A stretch of 64,000 bases of DNA, taken from the NCBI GenBank assembly GCA_016124445.1, contig WGNR01000002.1, positions 1 to 64,000 on the forward strand, read 5' to 3'. A program made the translations under genes and the position numbers. Source of the stretch: a bacterium (GTDB lineage: Bacteria > Planctomycetota > Planctomycetia > Pirellulales > Pirellulaceae). Position 1 is the stretch's first letter, and each line of letters opens with the position of its first letter. Of this stretch, positions 9,002-17,994 are shown piece after piece. Below the pieces are notes generated by a model. That model ran no database searches, had not been told where the DNA came from, and saw only the letters and a program-made list of their open reading frames with translations.

Positions 9002-9883
9002 ATGCAAGTCTCTTCGCGCGCTCGTGGTTTCACGCTCGTTGAACTCCTGGTCGTGATTGCGATCATCGGAGTTCTGATTGCCCTTCTTTTGCCCGCTGTA
9101 CAACAAGCCCGCGAAGCGGCTCGTCGTATGCAGTGCACCAACCAGATGAAACAGCTTGGTATCGCCACGCATAACTTTCACGATACCTACCGGAAGTTTC
9201 CCTACGCTTACGAGGCCCAGTCCCTAAACAGCCAGCAGAATACCGGCACGCTCTTCTTCTGGATTCTCCCTTACATCGAGCAGTCGGCTCTCTACGAGCA
9301 GGCGAACCTCGACAGTTATGCCAACAATCGAATTACCAATGGTCTGGGCAACAAAGCTGCCCGAGGTCAGATTGTTGAAGCCTATGTCTGCCCATCAGAC
9401 GCGACGAGCTCCAACCATATCCTCGGCGCCGACTGGACGTTGTCTTCTTATGAATTCAACTACAACGTTTTTGTGGGTAAGGCCTACAACTCGACGGCGA
9501 TCCAGAACGCCACGCAGCAAAAGATGGCCGACATCACCGATGGTACTTCCAATACGCTGATGTTTGCCGAGTCGCTACAGCGATGCGGCGGCGAAGGAAC
9601 CATTTGGTCGCACGGTAACTGGAACATGCGATGGATGCCGATGTTTGGTGGCGGCATGGATGGCAGCAGCCAACAGTTGGCTTACGGCACCACGTCGGTG
9701 CCGCAAACCGCGCGTAACCAATCGAGCTGTAACTCGCTGCGGACGACCGCCTCGGGACATCCTGGCGGTGTCAACGTGGCCTTCGTCGATGCCAGCTGTC
9801 ACTTCATTCCCGAGACCATCAACGGCACCGTCTGGTGGAACCTGGTCAAGCAAAACGATGGCAACGTCATTGGCCAATACTAG
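9002..9883 (+). CDS. DUF1559 protein with type IV pilin-like N-terminus (copy 2)
   Basis: 293 residues from ATG 9002, aligned to copy 1 at 7273 over its full length and nearly identical in the first 65 residues. The prepilin motif RGFTLVE, the helix ending LLLPAVQQAREAARR, the MADITDGTSNTLMFAES block and the GHPGGVNVAFVDASCHF block are all intact, so both copies look functional. Differences cluster in surface loops (for example the NSQQNTG and YNSTAIQNAT regions), consistent with a recent tandem duplication followed by loop divergence. A strong terminator follows at 9953. Confidence 0.93.
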   Translation: MQVSSRARGFTLVELLVVIAIIGVLIALLLPAVQQAREAARRMQCTNQMKQLGIATHNFHDTYRKFPYAYEAQSLNSQQNTGTLFFWILPYIEQSALYEQANLDSYANNRITNGLGNKAARGQIVEAYVCPSDATSSNHILGADWTLSSYEFNYNVFVGKAYNSTAIQNATQQKMADITDGTSNTLMFAESLQRCGGEGTIWSHGNWNMRWMPMFGGGMDGSSQQLAYGTTSVPQTARNQSSCNSLRTTASGHPGGVNVAFVDASCHFIPETINGTVWWNLVKQNDGNVIGQY

Positions 9884-9952
9884 TCCAGGCTTTAGCGACT
9901 GCTTGCCAGGGTAAGCATCTAAGCATCGTCTCTAAAAAGATGAACGATCATG

Positions 9953-9985
9953 AAACGCGGCGCCGCAAGGTGCCGCGTTTTTTTT
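9953..9985 (+). terminator. Strong rho-independent terminator after DUF1559 copy 2
   Basis: A GC-rich stem CGCGGCGCC-GCAA-GGTGCCGCG extended by A-T pairs at its base runs directly into eight T residues. It ends the DUF1559-lipoprotein-DUF1559 cluster. The remainder of the gap to 10263 shows no other element. Confidence 0.9.
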
Positions 9986-10263
9986 GAGGGGGGCATGGTC
10001 GACCGAGAACGCATTCACTTTCTTGTATCCATAATCCCAATGATCTACCTGGAAGTTGCTCGAGTTGGTTGGGTGCAAGCAACTTAGTCTGGGGCCAGAG
10101 GGAACACCTCGGCGGCCTTGCGCTGATATGGCAAGCGTCGAAGAGACTTGTCTAGTATGCGACAGCGAGTGTAGTTACGATGTGCAGTGGCCAGCCAGAC
10201 ATGCACCAATAACTTTTCTACATACCCAACTGGAATTCTGTTCCATTCACGAGGACCCCACGC

Positions 10264-11199
10264 ATGATCGGTTCAGGCAGACGGAAACTTGGTTTCGAAA
10301 ACTTAGAGACACGCACCGTTCTTTCCGCAGACATGGGCGGCATGCCGCCAGAGGATATCGCTCCTGCCGATGGCGATCCCGAAGCAATCCTGCCGGGCCT
10401 GCTAATACCGGCAGTGCAGAAGGTGCGTGCCGCATCCGCAAATACCGAAACGCTGACCGCCGACGTGCGCGACGACAACGCGAAGGCGGGTCTGCTGTTG
10501 CCGGCGGTGCAGAAGGTAACTGCCGATGATGGTGGTAACGATGGCGGTACCGACGACGGCAACAACAACCCGGACGATGTCACCAGCGGAGACGATCCCC
10601 AGGCGATCTTGGTTGGCTTGCTTTTGCCAGCAGTGCAAAAAGTTCGCGACGCGGCTGCCAACACGGAAGCGTTAACGGTCGACGTGCGCGACGATAACGC
10701 CATGGCCGGCTTGCTGTTGCCAGCAGTGCAAAAGGTTCGCGACGCCGCAGGCGGCGGTTCCGATGGTGGTGATGATAGTGGCAGCGACGACCCCAATTCC
10801 CTCACCGATGATAATGATCCTGAGTCGATCTTGGTTGGCTTGCTCTTGCCAGCCGTTCAGAAAGTACGCGATGCTGCCGCAAACACAGAACTACTGACGG
10901 CCGATGTGCGCGACGACAATGCCATGGCTGGTTTACTTCTGCCAGCGGTTCAGAAGGTAGCCGACGCTGGCGGCGATTCCGATGATGGCGGAGGTGACAG
11001 TGGCGATAACGGTGGCGACAGCCCTGGCGATGTCACCAGCGAGAACGATCCTGAGCAGATCGGCTTGTTGTTGCCGGCCGTTCAGAAGGTTCGCGACGCA
11101 GCGGCACGTACCGAAACGCAAACCGGCGACGTCCGAAGCGACAACTCCTCGGCTGGTCTGTTGCTACCTGCCGTGCAGAAGGTAACGCCGCGATCCTAA
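10264..11199 (+). CDS. Repeat protein with eight GLLLPAVQKV segments
   Basis: 311 residues. The N-terminus RRKLGFENLETRTVLSA is a planctomycete motif (RRLxFExLExRxLLSA) found at the start of many large secreted proteins; it is not a normal signal peptide. The rest is four tandem units of about 70 residues, each with two copies of GLL(L/I)PAVQKV joined by a VRDAAANTE...DVRDDNAMA linker. The units are separated by Gly/Asp-rich spacers (SDGGDDSGSDD). The repeated segment closely resembles the LLLPAVQQAREAA end of the DUF1559 pilin helix encoded just upstream. No enzymatic domain. I do not recognise a named family; a structural or interaction role at the surface is inference. Confidence 0.8.
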   Translation: MIGSGRRKLGFENLETRTVLSADMGGMPPEDIAPADGDPEAILPGLLIPAVQKVRAASANTETLTADVRDDNAKAGLLLPAVQKVTADDGGNDGGTDDGNNNPDDVTSGDDPQAILVGLLLPAVQKVRDAAANTEALTVDVRDDNAMAGLLLPAVQKVRDAAGGGSDGGDDSGSDDPNSLTDDNDPESILVGLLLPAVQKVRDAAANTELLTADVRDDNAMAGLLLPAVQKVADAGGDSDDGGGDSGDNGGDSPGDVTSENDPEQIGLLLPAVQKVRDAAARTETQTGDVRSDNSSAGLLLPAVQKVTPRS

Positions 11200-11230
11200 G
11201 AAAACGGATACCTGCCTGCGGGGATCGAGT

Positions 11231-12055
11231 TCACTTCAGTCCGATCACGTAGGCAATCCAGGTTTCTTGATTCGTGAGGGTGCTGACAGGCCCTAAGAAA
11301 ACGCCGTCAGCGCCCTTCGCCGCGTCGTACGTATGTCGCCATACCTGCACGTCGGCGAAGTCGGCCTCGCGCATCAGTTCTACCAGTTCCGGAATGGTCC
11401 AGAGTCGCCAATCGTAGACAAACGCATCGGCGATCTTCTGCCCCACAGGCTCGTCAAGCGCGAAGTGAATGCGACAATCGATTTGCCCGCTCACGGCATC
11501 GTACGCGCGCTGTTCCCACTGGTATTCAAACGGCGGCGGAACATTTTCCGTGGTCGATTGCGGAGTAATGCGCCGACGATCGAGGCTCTTTCGCATCGCG
11601 CCTGGGCCACCGAATAGATTCGCCACGAAGATCCCATCGTCCGCCAGAGACGCTCGGGCATGCTGGAAATAGCGGCTCAGTTGTTCTTTGCTTTTCAGGA
11701 ACAAAAGGCTGAAGTTCAAAGCTGAAATCACGTCGGCAGCTTCAACCTGAGGGGGCGCGACGGCAAACACATCGCTGGTGACGTATTGCAATCGCCCGGC
11801 AGCGGCGCCAAGTAGCTTCGTCCAGCGGGCCTTGGCCCAGGCTACCGTCGGAGCATCACATTCAACCGCAATCGCACGACGCTGGTCCCCTGCTCTCACC
11901 CAGGCCACCGAATCAGCCGAGGTGCCAGCGAAGTCCTCGCGCAAAACAGTTGGTTGCTTGTGCCGCAACTGCAAATACATCCGGTCCAGCACGGCGGCAT
12001 GGGTATCGGGATCTTGCACCGACCAGCGGTATAGCTCAAGGATGTCGAATTGCAT
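11231..12055 (-). CDS. Class I SAM-dependent methyltransferase
   Basis: 274 residues from ATG 12055 (MQFDILELY); a TTG 12 codons further upstream is possible. Motif I is VLREDFAGTSADSVAW, followed by the acidic end of beta-2 (AIAVECD), motif IV-like ADVISALNFSLLFLK and a post-motif ASLADDGIFVANLFGG. This is the Rossmann-fold methyltransferase layout, with the C-terminal part (YDWRLWTIPELVELMREA) typical of small-molecule or tRNA-modifying members. The substrate is unknown. It is probably soluble and cytoplasmic, and is not in an evident operon. Confidence 0.85.
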   Translation of the reverse strand: MQFDILELYRWSVQDPDTHAAVLDRMYLQLRHKQPTVLREDFAGTSADSVAWVRAGDQRRAIAVECDAPTVAWAKARWTKLLGAAAGRLQYVTSDVFAVAPPQVEAADVISALNFSLLFLKSKEQLSRYFQHARASLADDGIFVANLFGGPGAMRKSLDRRRITPQSTTENVPPPFEYQWEQRAYDAVSGQIDCRIHFALDEPVGQKIADAFVYDWRLWTIPELVELMREADFADVQVWRHTYDAAKGADGVFLGPVSTLTNQETWIAYVIGLK

Positions 12056-12257
12056 CACACGTACCTGTGGAGCTTTGAAGAAAGAACGCAATAGGCGATA
12101 TTAACTTCAATCGCCGCGGGCTGCCAAATCTTGTCGTCGGTGCGGGCGGTATGCGGATTGCTTCGAACTCGGCCACGAAGAACTCCGAAAGCTCGGAGGG
12201 CCCAAAAACCAAGTAATTTTGATGTTAGCGTCTTTGAGCGAACGTCTTGGCAGTGAA

Positions 12258-12548
12258 TTACGACTGAGTCTCATCCGGACCTGGCGGATATTGATTATGA
12301 ATCCAGGCTTCGCACTTTAGTTCTCTTGCTTTATCAAGGAGGGATCGCATCACCTCTTCGTAGGTCATCTCTCCCTGGGCGGCTTTCTCCAATTGAGGCG
12401 GGATCCCATGAAAAAGATTCGCCAGCCCATACACAGGGCCGCTATTGAGTTGTGCTCCTTCGGAGCGAATATCTAAAAATGCCAAGTACATTAGGCGATA
12501 AAGTTTCTCGATCGCCAATGCTTCAGTTTGGGAAGGTTTCGGGGGCAT
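12258..12548 (-). CDS. Small soluble protein of unknown function
   Basis: 96 residues, ATG 12548. Mostly alpha-helical in composition (EALAIEKLYRLMYLAFLDIR, QGEMTYEEVMRSLLDKAREL), with no signal peptide or membrane segment. It starts 75 bases after the end of the Tat FAD oxidoreductase gene on the same strand and could share its transcript. No family recognised. Confidence 0.6.
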   Translation of the reverse strand: MPPKPSQTEALAIEKLYRLMYLAFLDIRSEGAQLNSGPVYGLANLFHGIPPQLEKAAQGEMTYEEVMRSLLDKARELKCEAWIHNQYPPGPDETQS

Positions 12549-12623
12549 TGGTTGCTTAACCTAAACGAGGAGGCGTTGTTAGATTGAGATCGGTGCCACC
12601 GGTACCGAGAACTAACGTACTAC

Positions 12624-14006
12624 TCACGCATCGGTAAACGGTCCGGCGTCTTGCTTCGCCAAAGCTTCGCGCACCTTCACCCCGTCGAGGGCGGCGACGT
12701 CTGTGTTCGATCTTGACGCCATCGCGGCGGCTTGGCCGGCGGCCTGGCCCATGGCCATCGCGGTGACCGTGACCCGGGTCGAAGCATGTGCGCCGCGAGT
12801 TGCACTGTGGCAGCGACCGGCGACCAAAAGATTGCTTAGCTTTTGCGGCACCAAGCTGCGATAAGGAATATCGTAAGGCGCCGGCTGGACCTTCTTGGGA
12901 TCGAAGTCGTTGGCACTTCCCAGCGTGGTTTTGTTGGGGTGGAGATCGAGGTACCAGCAGCCGGTGGCGATCGCATCATTGAAGCGGCGGGTGGTCATCA
13001 GGTCTTCTTCGCTTAGCACAAGTTTGCCAATGATGCGGCGGCTTTCGCGGACGCCGATCCAGGGATACGCTTCCATGAAGTAGGAATCTTTGAACGCCGG
13101 CACGTCCTGCTTCCAGGCCTGGAACATGGCATGAGCGTCGGCACGACCTTGTGCCTCGGCCCGCGATAGATCGGCGGCGTCGGTCGGATCGGCAGGGACA
13201 CGAACGCCATGGATATAGACTTCGTTCTTTCCGAACAAAAACATCACCCCAGGTCCGTAATAGTAAGGCAACTCGCCCCGCTGCTGAGCCGCGCCGAGCG
13301 CATCGCGGCATTGCTTGGAGAGGTTTGGCGTGGGGGTGACATTCGCGATCCGAAAGTGGAGCGTCAACGGCTGAACTTCCTTGTTTTGTTCAAAGGGGGC
13401 CCCGGCCCACGCGGCGACGTCGGCGTCTCCGGAGCAGTCAATCACCGTCTTCGGCTTGACCGTCACCAGCCCATCCTTGTTGGCCAGCGTGACCGACTCG
13501 ATCCGATCGCCGTTGGAATGGGCGTCGCAGACGAACGAATTGAACAGCACGCTCAGGTTATCACGCTGCTCGGCGAATAAGCGGTCTAGCAGCAGCTTGA
13601 ATTCAAACGTGTTGGGGATCGTCGGATTATGCCGCGTGACCGTCCTGGCATCGGGGGCACACACGCCTGACTTCGAGAGCATTTCCAGCGCGATCCCGCG
13701 AACGACGATGCGCTTCGTCGTGATGTCAGCAATGCCATCGAAATAAGGCAGCCCGACGCAGGTAATGATGCCGCCAGCAAAGGGCGCTTTCTCGACCAGC
13801 AGCGTCTTCGCGCCATTTCGCGCGGCCGCGATCGCCGCAGCGCTACCGGCACACCCGCCCCCGCAAACGAGGACATCGGTTTCGATTACCCGCCGTGAAG
13901 GAGAGGCGGCTTCGGCCGCGAACAAAGGAGTCGCCGCCACCGCGGCCGTTCCGACGGCGGTGCTTTGAATGAACGTTCGACGCGAACTGGGGGAGTTGTC
14001 AGGCAT
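12624..14006 (-). CDS. Tat-exported FAD-dependent oxidoreductase
   Basis: 460 residues from ATG 14006; the open frame upstream lacks coding character. SSRRTFIQSTAVGTAAVAA is a twin-arginine signal, so the folded, cofactor-loaded enzyme is exported. TDVLVCGGGCAGSAAAIAAA at 43-62 is the dinucleotide-binding fold (GxGxxG), followed by LLVEK, the acidic ribose contact of FAD. VIDCSGDADVAAWAG and the late LLVAGRCHSATRGAHASTRV block match FAD_oxidored-family proteins that planctomycetes encode in large numbers. Substrate unknown; no neighbouring genes suggest a pathway. Confidence 0.88.
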   Translation of the reverse strand: MPDNSPSSRRTFIQSTAVGTAAVAATPLFAAEAASPSRRVIETDVLVCGGGCAGSAAAIAAARNGAKTLLVEKAPFAGGIITCVGLPYFDGIADITTKRIVVRGIALEMLSKSGVCAPDARTVTRHNPTIPNTFEFKLLLDRLFAEQRDNLSVLFNSFVCDAHSNGDRIESVTLANKDGLVTVKPKTVIDCSGDADVAAWAGAPFEQNKEVQPLTLHFRIANVTPTPNLSKQCRDALGAAQQRGELPYYYGPGVMFLFGKNEVYIHGVRVPADPTDAADLSRAEAQGRADAHAMFQAWKQDVPAFKDSYFMEAYPWIGVRESRRIIGKLVLSEEDLMTTRRFNDAIATGCWYLDLHPNKTTLGSANDFDPKKVQPAPYDIPYRSLVPQKLSNLLVAGRCHSATRGAHASTRVTVTAMAMGQAAGQAAAMASRSNTDVAALDGVKVREALAKQDAGPFTDA

Positions 14007-14269
14007 GATGTTTCCGTTTCTTAATGGAAAGCAACTTCGTAGGGCGTGAGCAGTGAGGCGAAGTCGAACGCATCGCGCCATCTTTTCAGGCTGGCTGCCG
14101 GATTTGGTGCGATTCATTTCGCGGCGCGCATCTTGCGGGAGATTGGGGACACGACAGGCGATGACATTATCATTCGTGCTACCACCATTCAATCGCTTTG
14201 TGTAGACTGGGCACACCGTTCGAGTGATCTACTCTAGCATACCTTCTCTTAGTACCGCGTGATAGAAAC

Positions 14270-14959
14270 ATGTTTCGCCGCTCTTCCAGACCATATCTCC
14301 TGCCTGCTCTTACTTCGAGTCGATATCCTTACACCTGGATGATCGCAATAACGTTTGTGCTTTTCATCGGCATCGTTGGGTGCAATATCAAACCGATTGA
14401 ATTGGAATCGGATTCGTCAGGCGGCGGCGCAGTACCTGCTGCTACCGGGCGGTTCAAGACGCCTAAGGAGTGTAACGATGCGATTGCGACGGCAATGGAG
14501 AACGAGGACTGGGCCGCTGTGTTTTCCTGCTACACGAATGCTGCGCAGAGCGAAGCACTGGGTACGCGAGTGTTTGCCGTGGCCAAGCGAGCACACAATT
14601 CACCATCGGATAAGTGGGCAACGGACTTACTGAAGAAATACAAGTTGGACGAGCTTCAGGTTTATGAGAAAACCTCGGAAGCCATCAAAAACCCGGAAAC
14701 GTTCGGCAACGCGTTGAATTCGATGTATGGCTCGTTTGAGAACAAAGTGGAATTCATGGTCGAGACGCAGAAGGAATTCGACGCCGACATGAAGCAGAGA
14801 GGCGAAAAGCGTCGCAATGAGAGCTTCAAGGTTATCCAGAAGCGTGGAAACGGGTTGGTGATCGTCGAACGCAACTCCTCGGCTCTTTTGCCCGGCATGG
14901 AACTTTATAAGCTTGAAGGCGATACCTGGTTGCAGGGATCGGCGTCCGACCTTCCGTAA
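14270..14959 (+). CDS. Lipoprotein of unknown function
   Basis: 229 residues. A long N-region is followed by the hydrophobic stretch WMIAITFVLFIGIVGC, whose IVGC is a good lipobox. The mature part contains a helical domain with FKTPKECNDAIATAMENEDW, the pattern of small NTF2-like or stress-associated domains in planctomycete lipoproteins (ENEDWAAVFSCYT). No catalytic motif. It is divergent from the FAD oxidoreductase and stands alone. Confidence 0.7.
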   Translation: MFRRSSRPYLLPALTSSRYPYTWMIAITFVLFIGIVGCNIKPIELESDSSGGGAVPAATGRFKTPKECNDAIATAMENEDWAAVFSCYTNAAQSEALGTRVFAVAKRAHNSPSDKWATDLLKKYKLDELQVYEKTSEAIKNPETFGNALNSMYGSFENKVEFMVETQKEFDADMKQRGEKRRNESFKVIQKRGNGLVIVERNSSALLPGMELYKLEGDTWLQGSASDLP

Positions 14960-15026
14960 ATCATCTATTGCGTATCCTTCGGTGCAATTCCTTTCGCCGC
15001 TCGCACGCTACGGAAGAGCAAAACCG

Positions 15027-15977
15027 TTATGCCATCAGATACAAGAAGGCATCATCCGCCTGCTTCTGCTTCGCTTCGTCTTCCATCAATCGCCGCAAGG
15101 TGTAGTAGCCGTACAGCGTCTTAATGCGATGCGTCAGCCGGGCCTGATCTCGGTGGAACATGCCTTGCCAGTATTCCGGCGTTCGGGGATCGAGGTCCGA
15201 CTTTTCGACCTTGCCCAGTTCGCTTTCCACGTCAGGCAAGCTGCGCCACAGCCGCAGGTGTTGGTGGTGGGCCGGCAAGGCGCTGTTGGCCAATTGTTTG
15301 TAGCCGAAACGATTGAGCTCGGTGATGCCGGCGGCGTGATTGATTAAATGAAACAACCCGCCGAAGCCCTGCTTTTTCACGGCGGCCTTTTCGATCAACG
15401 CCCCGATCGTGGCGTTGACCATGTCTTGCAGGTTGCCATACGTGGGGAAGTTATCGGCTTCGGTCAGCTGGACCTGGTTACCGGTCAACCAACCTTTTTC
15501 TTGCCCGTAGTAACCTCGGCCAGCGTGCGTGGTGTTGAAACCCTCGGTTAGCTGACAGACGCCAGAGATAACACTCGGCGTGGCCAGGTCGGGGTGATCG
15601 TGCAATGCCCGCAATGCAATCGAGGCGAAGATCACGTTGTGCCCCGACTGACGCGTCTTGCTGACGTTGCCAGCTAATGCCTTGGCGATTTTGCTGATGG
15701 AATCTGGCTGAGGCTCTTCCTTGGGCAGCGGATTGAAAAGCTGCTCGGGCGTGACGCCGGCCTGCTTAGCGTTGAACCAGATCGCTTCTTCGCCTGCCAT
15801 GACCCGGTCGAGTTCTCCTTCGACACCTCGGAAAACTTCGTCCGGCAGGTCGCTTTGATCTTCCCCCCAAAAATACCCTGCCGCGACCGCCGCACCCAAG
15901 TGGCCTGCCATCGTGCCGGCCAAGTGCGCATTGGCCAAACCGTTGACGCCATGAATGAGGTAGTCGTGCTGAACCAT
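15027..15977 (-). CDS. Conserved-looking soluble protein, function unknown
   Basis: 316 residues from ATG 15977. No signal peptide or membrane helix. The sequence is rich in His and aromatic residues (HDYLIHGVNGLANAHLAGTM, NTTHAGRGYYGQ, HLINHAAG, HHQHLRLW), which could reflect a metal or heme site, but no known motif is recognised. Length and even composition support a real gene. It is convergent with the lipoprotein at 14270. Confidence 0.65.
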   Translation of the reverse strand: MVQHDYLIHGVNGLANAHLAGTMAGHLGAAVAAGYFWGEDQSDLPDEVFRGVEGELDRVMAGEEAIWFNAKQAGVTPEQLFNPLPKEEPQPDSISKIAKALAGNVSKTRQSGHNVIFASIALRALHDHPDLATPSVISGVCQLTEGFNTTHAGRGYYGQEKGWLTGNQVQLTEADNFPTYGNLQDMVNATIGALIEKAAVKKQGFGGLFHLINHAAGITELNRFGYKQLANSALPAHHQHLRLWRSLPDVESELGKVEKSDLDPRTPEYWQGMFHRDQARLTHRIKTLYGYYTLRRLMEDEAKQKQADDAFLYLMA

Positions 15978-16090
15978 CGCGCGGTTCCTTAGATTGGGGA
16001 CGGGCAGATAAGGTGGGAAGGTTCCTATATTCTAACCGACGCGAGAACGATTTGCCCAACGATTACACAGATAGGAGGGAGGTCCGAAAC

Positions 16091-16115
16091 CCTCCGGCGC
16101 CACTGGCACCGGAGG
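16091..16115. repeat. Hairpin in a gene-free gap
   Basis: CCTCCGG...CCGGAGG around GCGCCACTGGCA, in the 345-base gap 15978-16323. The GCCACTGGCACCGG core relates it to the repeats at 3674 and 50976. Nothing else was seen in the gap apart from the ribosome binding site of the next gene. Confidence 0.4.
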
Positions 16116-16323
16116 TGTGCGGCTCAACCTCACTCTCGTTGCATGGTTCGGGGAACTGTACTAGATTCTTGGGAACCCGTAATCGTGGCCGGGTTTTCTT
16201 ATTGGCACAGGCTGAAACAATGGAAGAAGCCACGGGTCTTTCTGATACCGTGGTGCGCGGTGGCCGAAACGTCCCTCAATCGGGAGAAATGGATTGGACG
16301 AAGTCTGGAAAAAAAGGAACTTC

Positions 16324-17976
16324 ATGCTGCTCGCCCTGTTTGTGGGGGTGGTTGTGGCAGTCGGTATTGGCGGACTGTGGCGGCGTAATTTCTTCTTGCC
16401 GGAAAAGTCTAGCGGCAACGCACCCATGCAGGGGCTAGAACTGGGGACCCAAGATGGCGAGGACATTTCGCCCGAAACGCCCTATGTTCCGCTCTGGCAA
16501 TCGGCGCACGATATGATCGTCACCGGCCCCAAGGTCGAACTGAAAGAACGCGAATTGACCGTGCCGTTTCAGACGCTGAAATACAAGATCTTGCTGCCGC
16601 CGAACGTCAAAACGGAAGAAGCTCCCAGCGTGATTGCGGTGACCGATACGCTTGGCCTGGGCATTCAGTCAGGGGCGATCGACCGCACCGAACACTGGAA
16701 GAGCGTCATCGGGGCCGACTATCGCAAGATCAAGCAGATCCTGATCGCCGATAAAAACGCGCTCGTCTACCAGGTCGACGATCCGAAACGGGGAGACCGC
16801 AGCTACGAGTTTGCCTTCAACATTCCGAGCGGGCATCAAAACTTTCGGATTTTCCATCGCGATCCGGCCGACGAATTCCGCGGAGCAACGCTTGAGGAAT
16901 GTCAGATTGCCGCCAAGATCGCCATGTCGATCAAAGTCCAAGAGCCCAAGTTCGATTCCCCACTCGACGTGCTGAAGTTCTATCATGTCAGCTACCTGCC
17001 GGAAGACGCCGCAGGCCCGCAAGACGTGACCGAGCTGACCTTTCCGGAGTTGGCCACCGCTCCGCTGTTCGCGATGATTTCCGACTTTCCCAATGTCGAA
17101 AAGCTGACCTTCAAAGGCCTGATCGTCGAGCCGGAATCGTTCGATCACATTGCCATGCTGAGCAAGCTGAAAGATTTGCGGTTCAACGCCGGGATCGTCA
17201 GCGAATATGGTTTCCAGCAGGTCATGAAGTTGAAGCAGCTAGAGGTGCTCCAGACTGGTACGCTGGAAGACGCCGAGATGGACCAGTTGCCGGGCCTGGT
17301 CAACTTGAAGCAGCTTGCCTTTGACACGCGCGTCGATACCAAGGATGCACTCGCGTTTTTGAAACGGATGCGCGGGTTGGAAGCGGTCAGCGTTGATTTT
17401 GGCGGAGAGATCCCAGTCGAAGCGATGACCAACATCACCGAGCTGGTCAAGCTCAAGCGCCTGGGAGTCGGCGGTGTGCTGAAAGACAAAGATCTGCCGC
17501 CACTGGCCAATTGCCCTGGCCTGGAAGTGTTGCGTCTGGTCGACAAGAACCAATTGGGAAGCGAATTGACCGACAAGGCGATGGAGCCGATCGGCAAGCT
17601 GACGGGGCTGCGGCAATTGCAAATTGATTTTGCGTTGCCATTTTCCGACGACAATTATGTCTCGCCCTTGACGGCAGCCGGCCTGGGTAAGCTATCCAAT
17701 TTGCGGATTACCCGCCTGGTGCTGACCGACCTTCCGCTCGACAAGCCGATTGCCACCGCCGTCGCGGCGATGAAAAACCTCCAGCGGATCGACCTGGAAG
17801 CAACCAGCCTGGATCACACCGGCCTGGAACAAATCGCCGCAATGAAAGGCCTCAAGCAGATCCACCTGGAGCGAAATAATCAGCTGTTGCCCGAAGCAAT
17901 CAAAATTATTCAGCAGGCCAACCCCAACGTGAAGATCGAAACGGAAGGCGTGACGTCGATTACGATTCTTGAGTGA
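16324..17976 (+). CDS. Membrane-anchored leucine-rich-repeat-like protein
   Basis: 550 residues. ATG 16324 is chosen because AAAAAAGGAACTTC provides a good ribosome site; a TTG ten codons upstream also keeps the frame. One N-terminal helix (LLALFVGVVVAVGIGGLW) is followed by a positively charged stop, so the bulk is probably periplasmic. Residues 1-220 form an unrecognised domain. From about 230 to the end there are degenerate LRR units (LKQLEVLQTGTLEDAEMDQL, LPPLANCPGLEVLRLVD, MKNLQRIDLEATSLDHTGL). LRR arrays bind proteins or glycans; the partner is unknown. Confidence 0.8.
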   Translation: MLLALFVGVVVAVGIGGLWRRNFFLPEKSSGNAPMQGLELGTQDGEDISPETPYVPLWQSAHDMIVTGPKVELKERELTVPFQTLKYKILLPPNVKTEEAPSVIAVTDTLGLGIQSGAIDRTEHWKSVIGADYRKIKQILIADKNALVYQVDDPKRGDRSYEFAFNIPSGHQNFRIFHRDPADEFRGATLEECQIAAKIAMSIKVQEPKFDSPLDVLKFYHVSYLPEDAAGPQDVTELTFPELATAPLFAMISDFPNVEKLTFKGLIVEPESFDHIAMLSKLKDLRFNAGIVSEYGFQQVMKLKQLEVLQTGTLEDAEMDQLPGLVNLKQLAFDTRVDTKDALAFLKRMRGLEAVSVDFGGEIPVEAMTNITELVKLKRLGVGGVLKDKDLPPLANCPGLEVLRLVDKNQLGSELTDKAMEPIGKLTGLRQLQIDFALPFSDDNYVSPLTAAGLGKLSNLRITRLVLTDLPLDKPIATAVAAMKNLQRIDLEATSLDHTGLEQIAAMKGLKQIHLERNNQLLPEAIKIIQQANPNVKIETEGVTSITILE

Positions 17977-17994
17977 GGATGACGAGCGCCAAAA

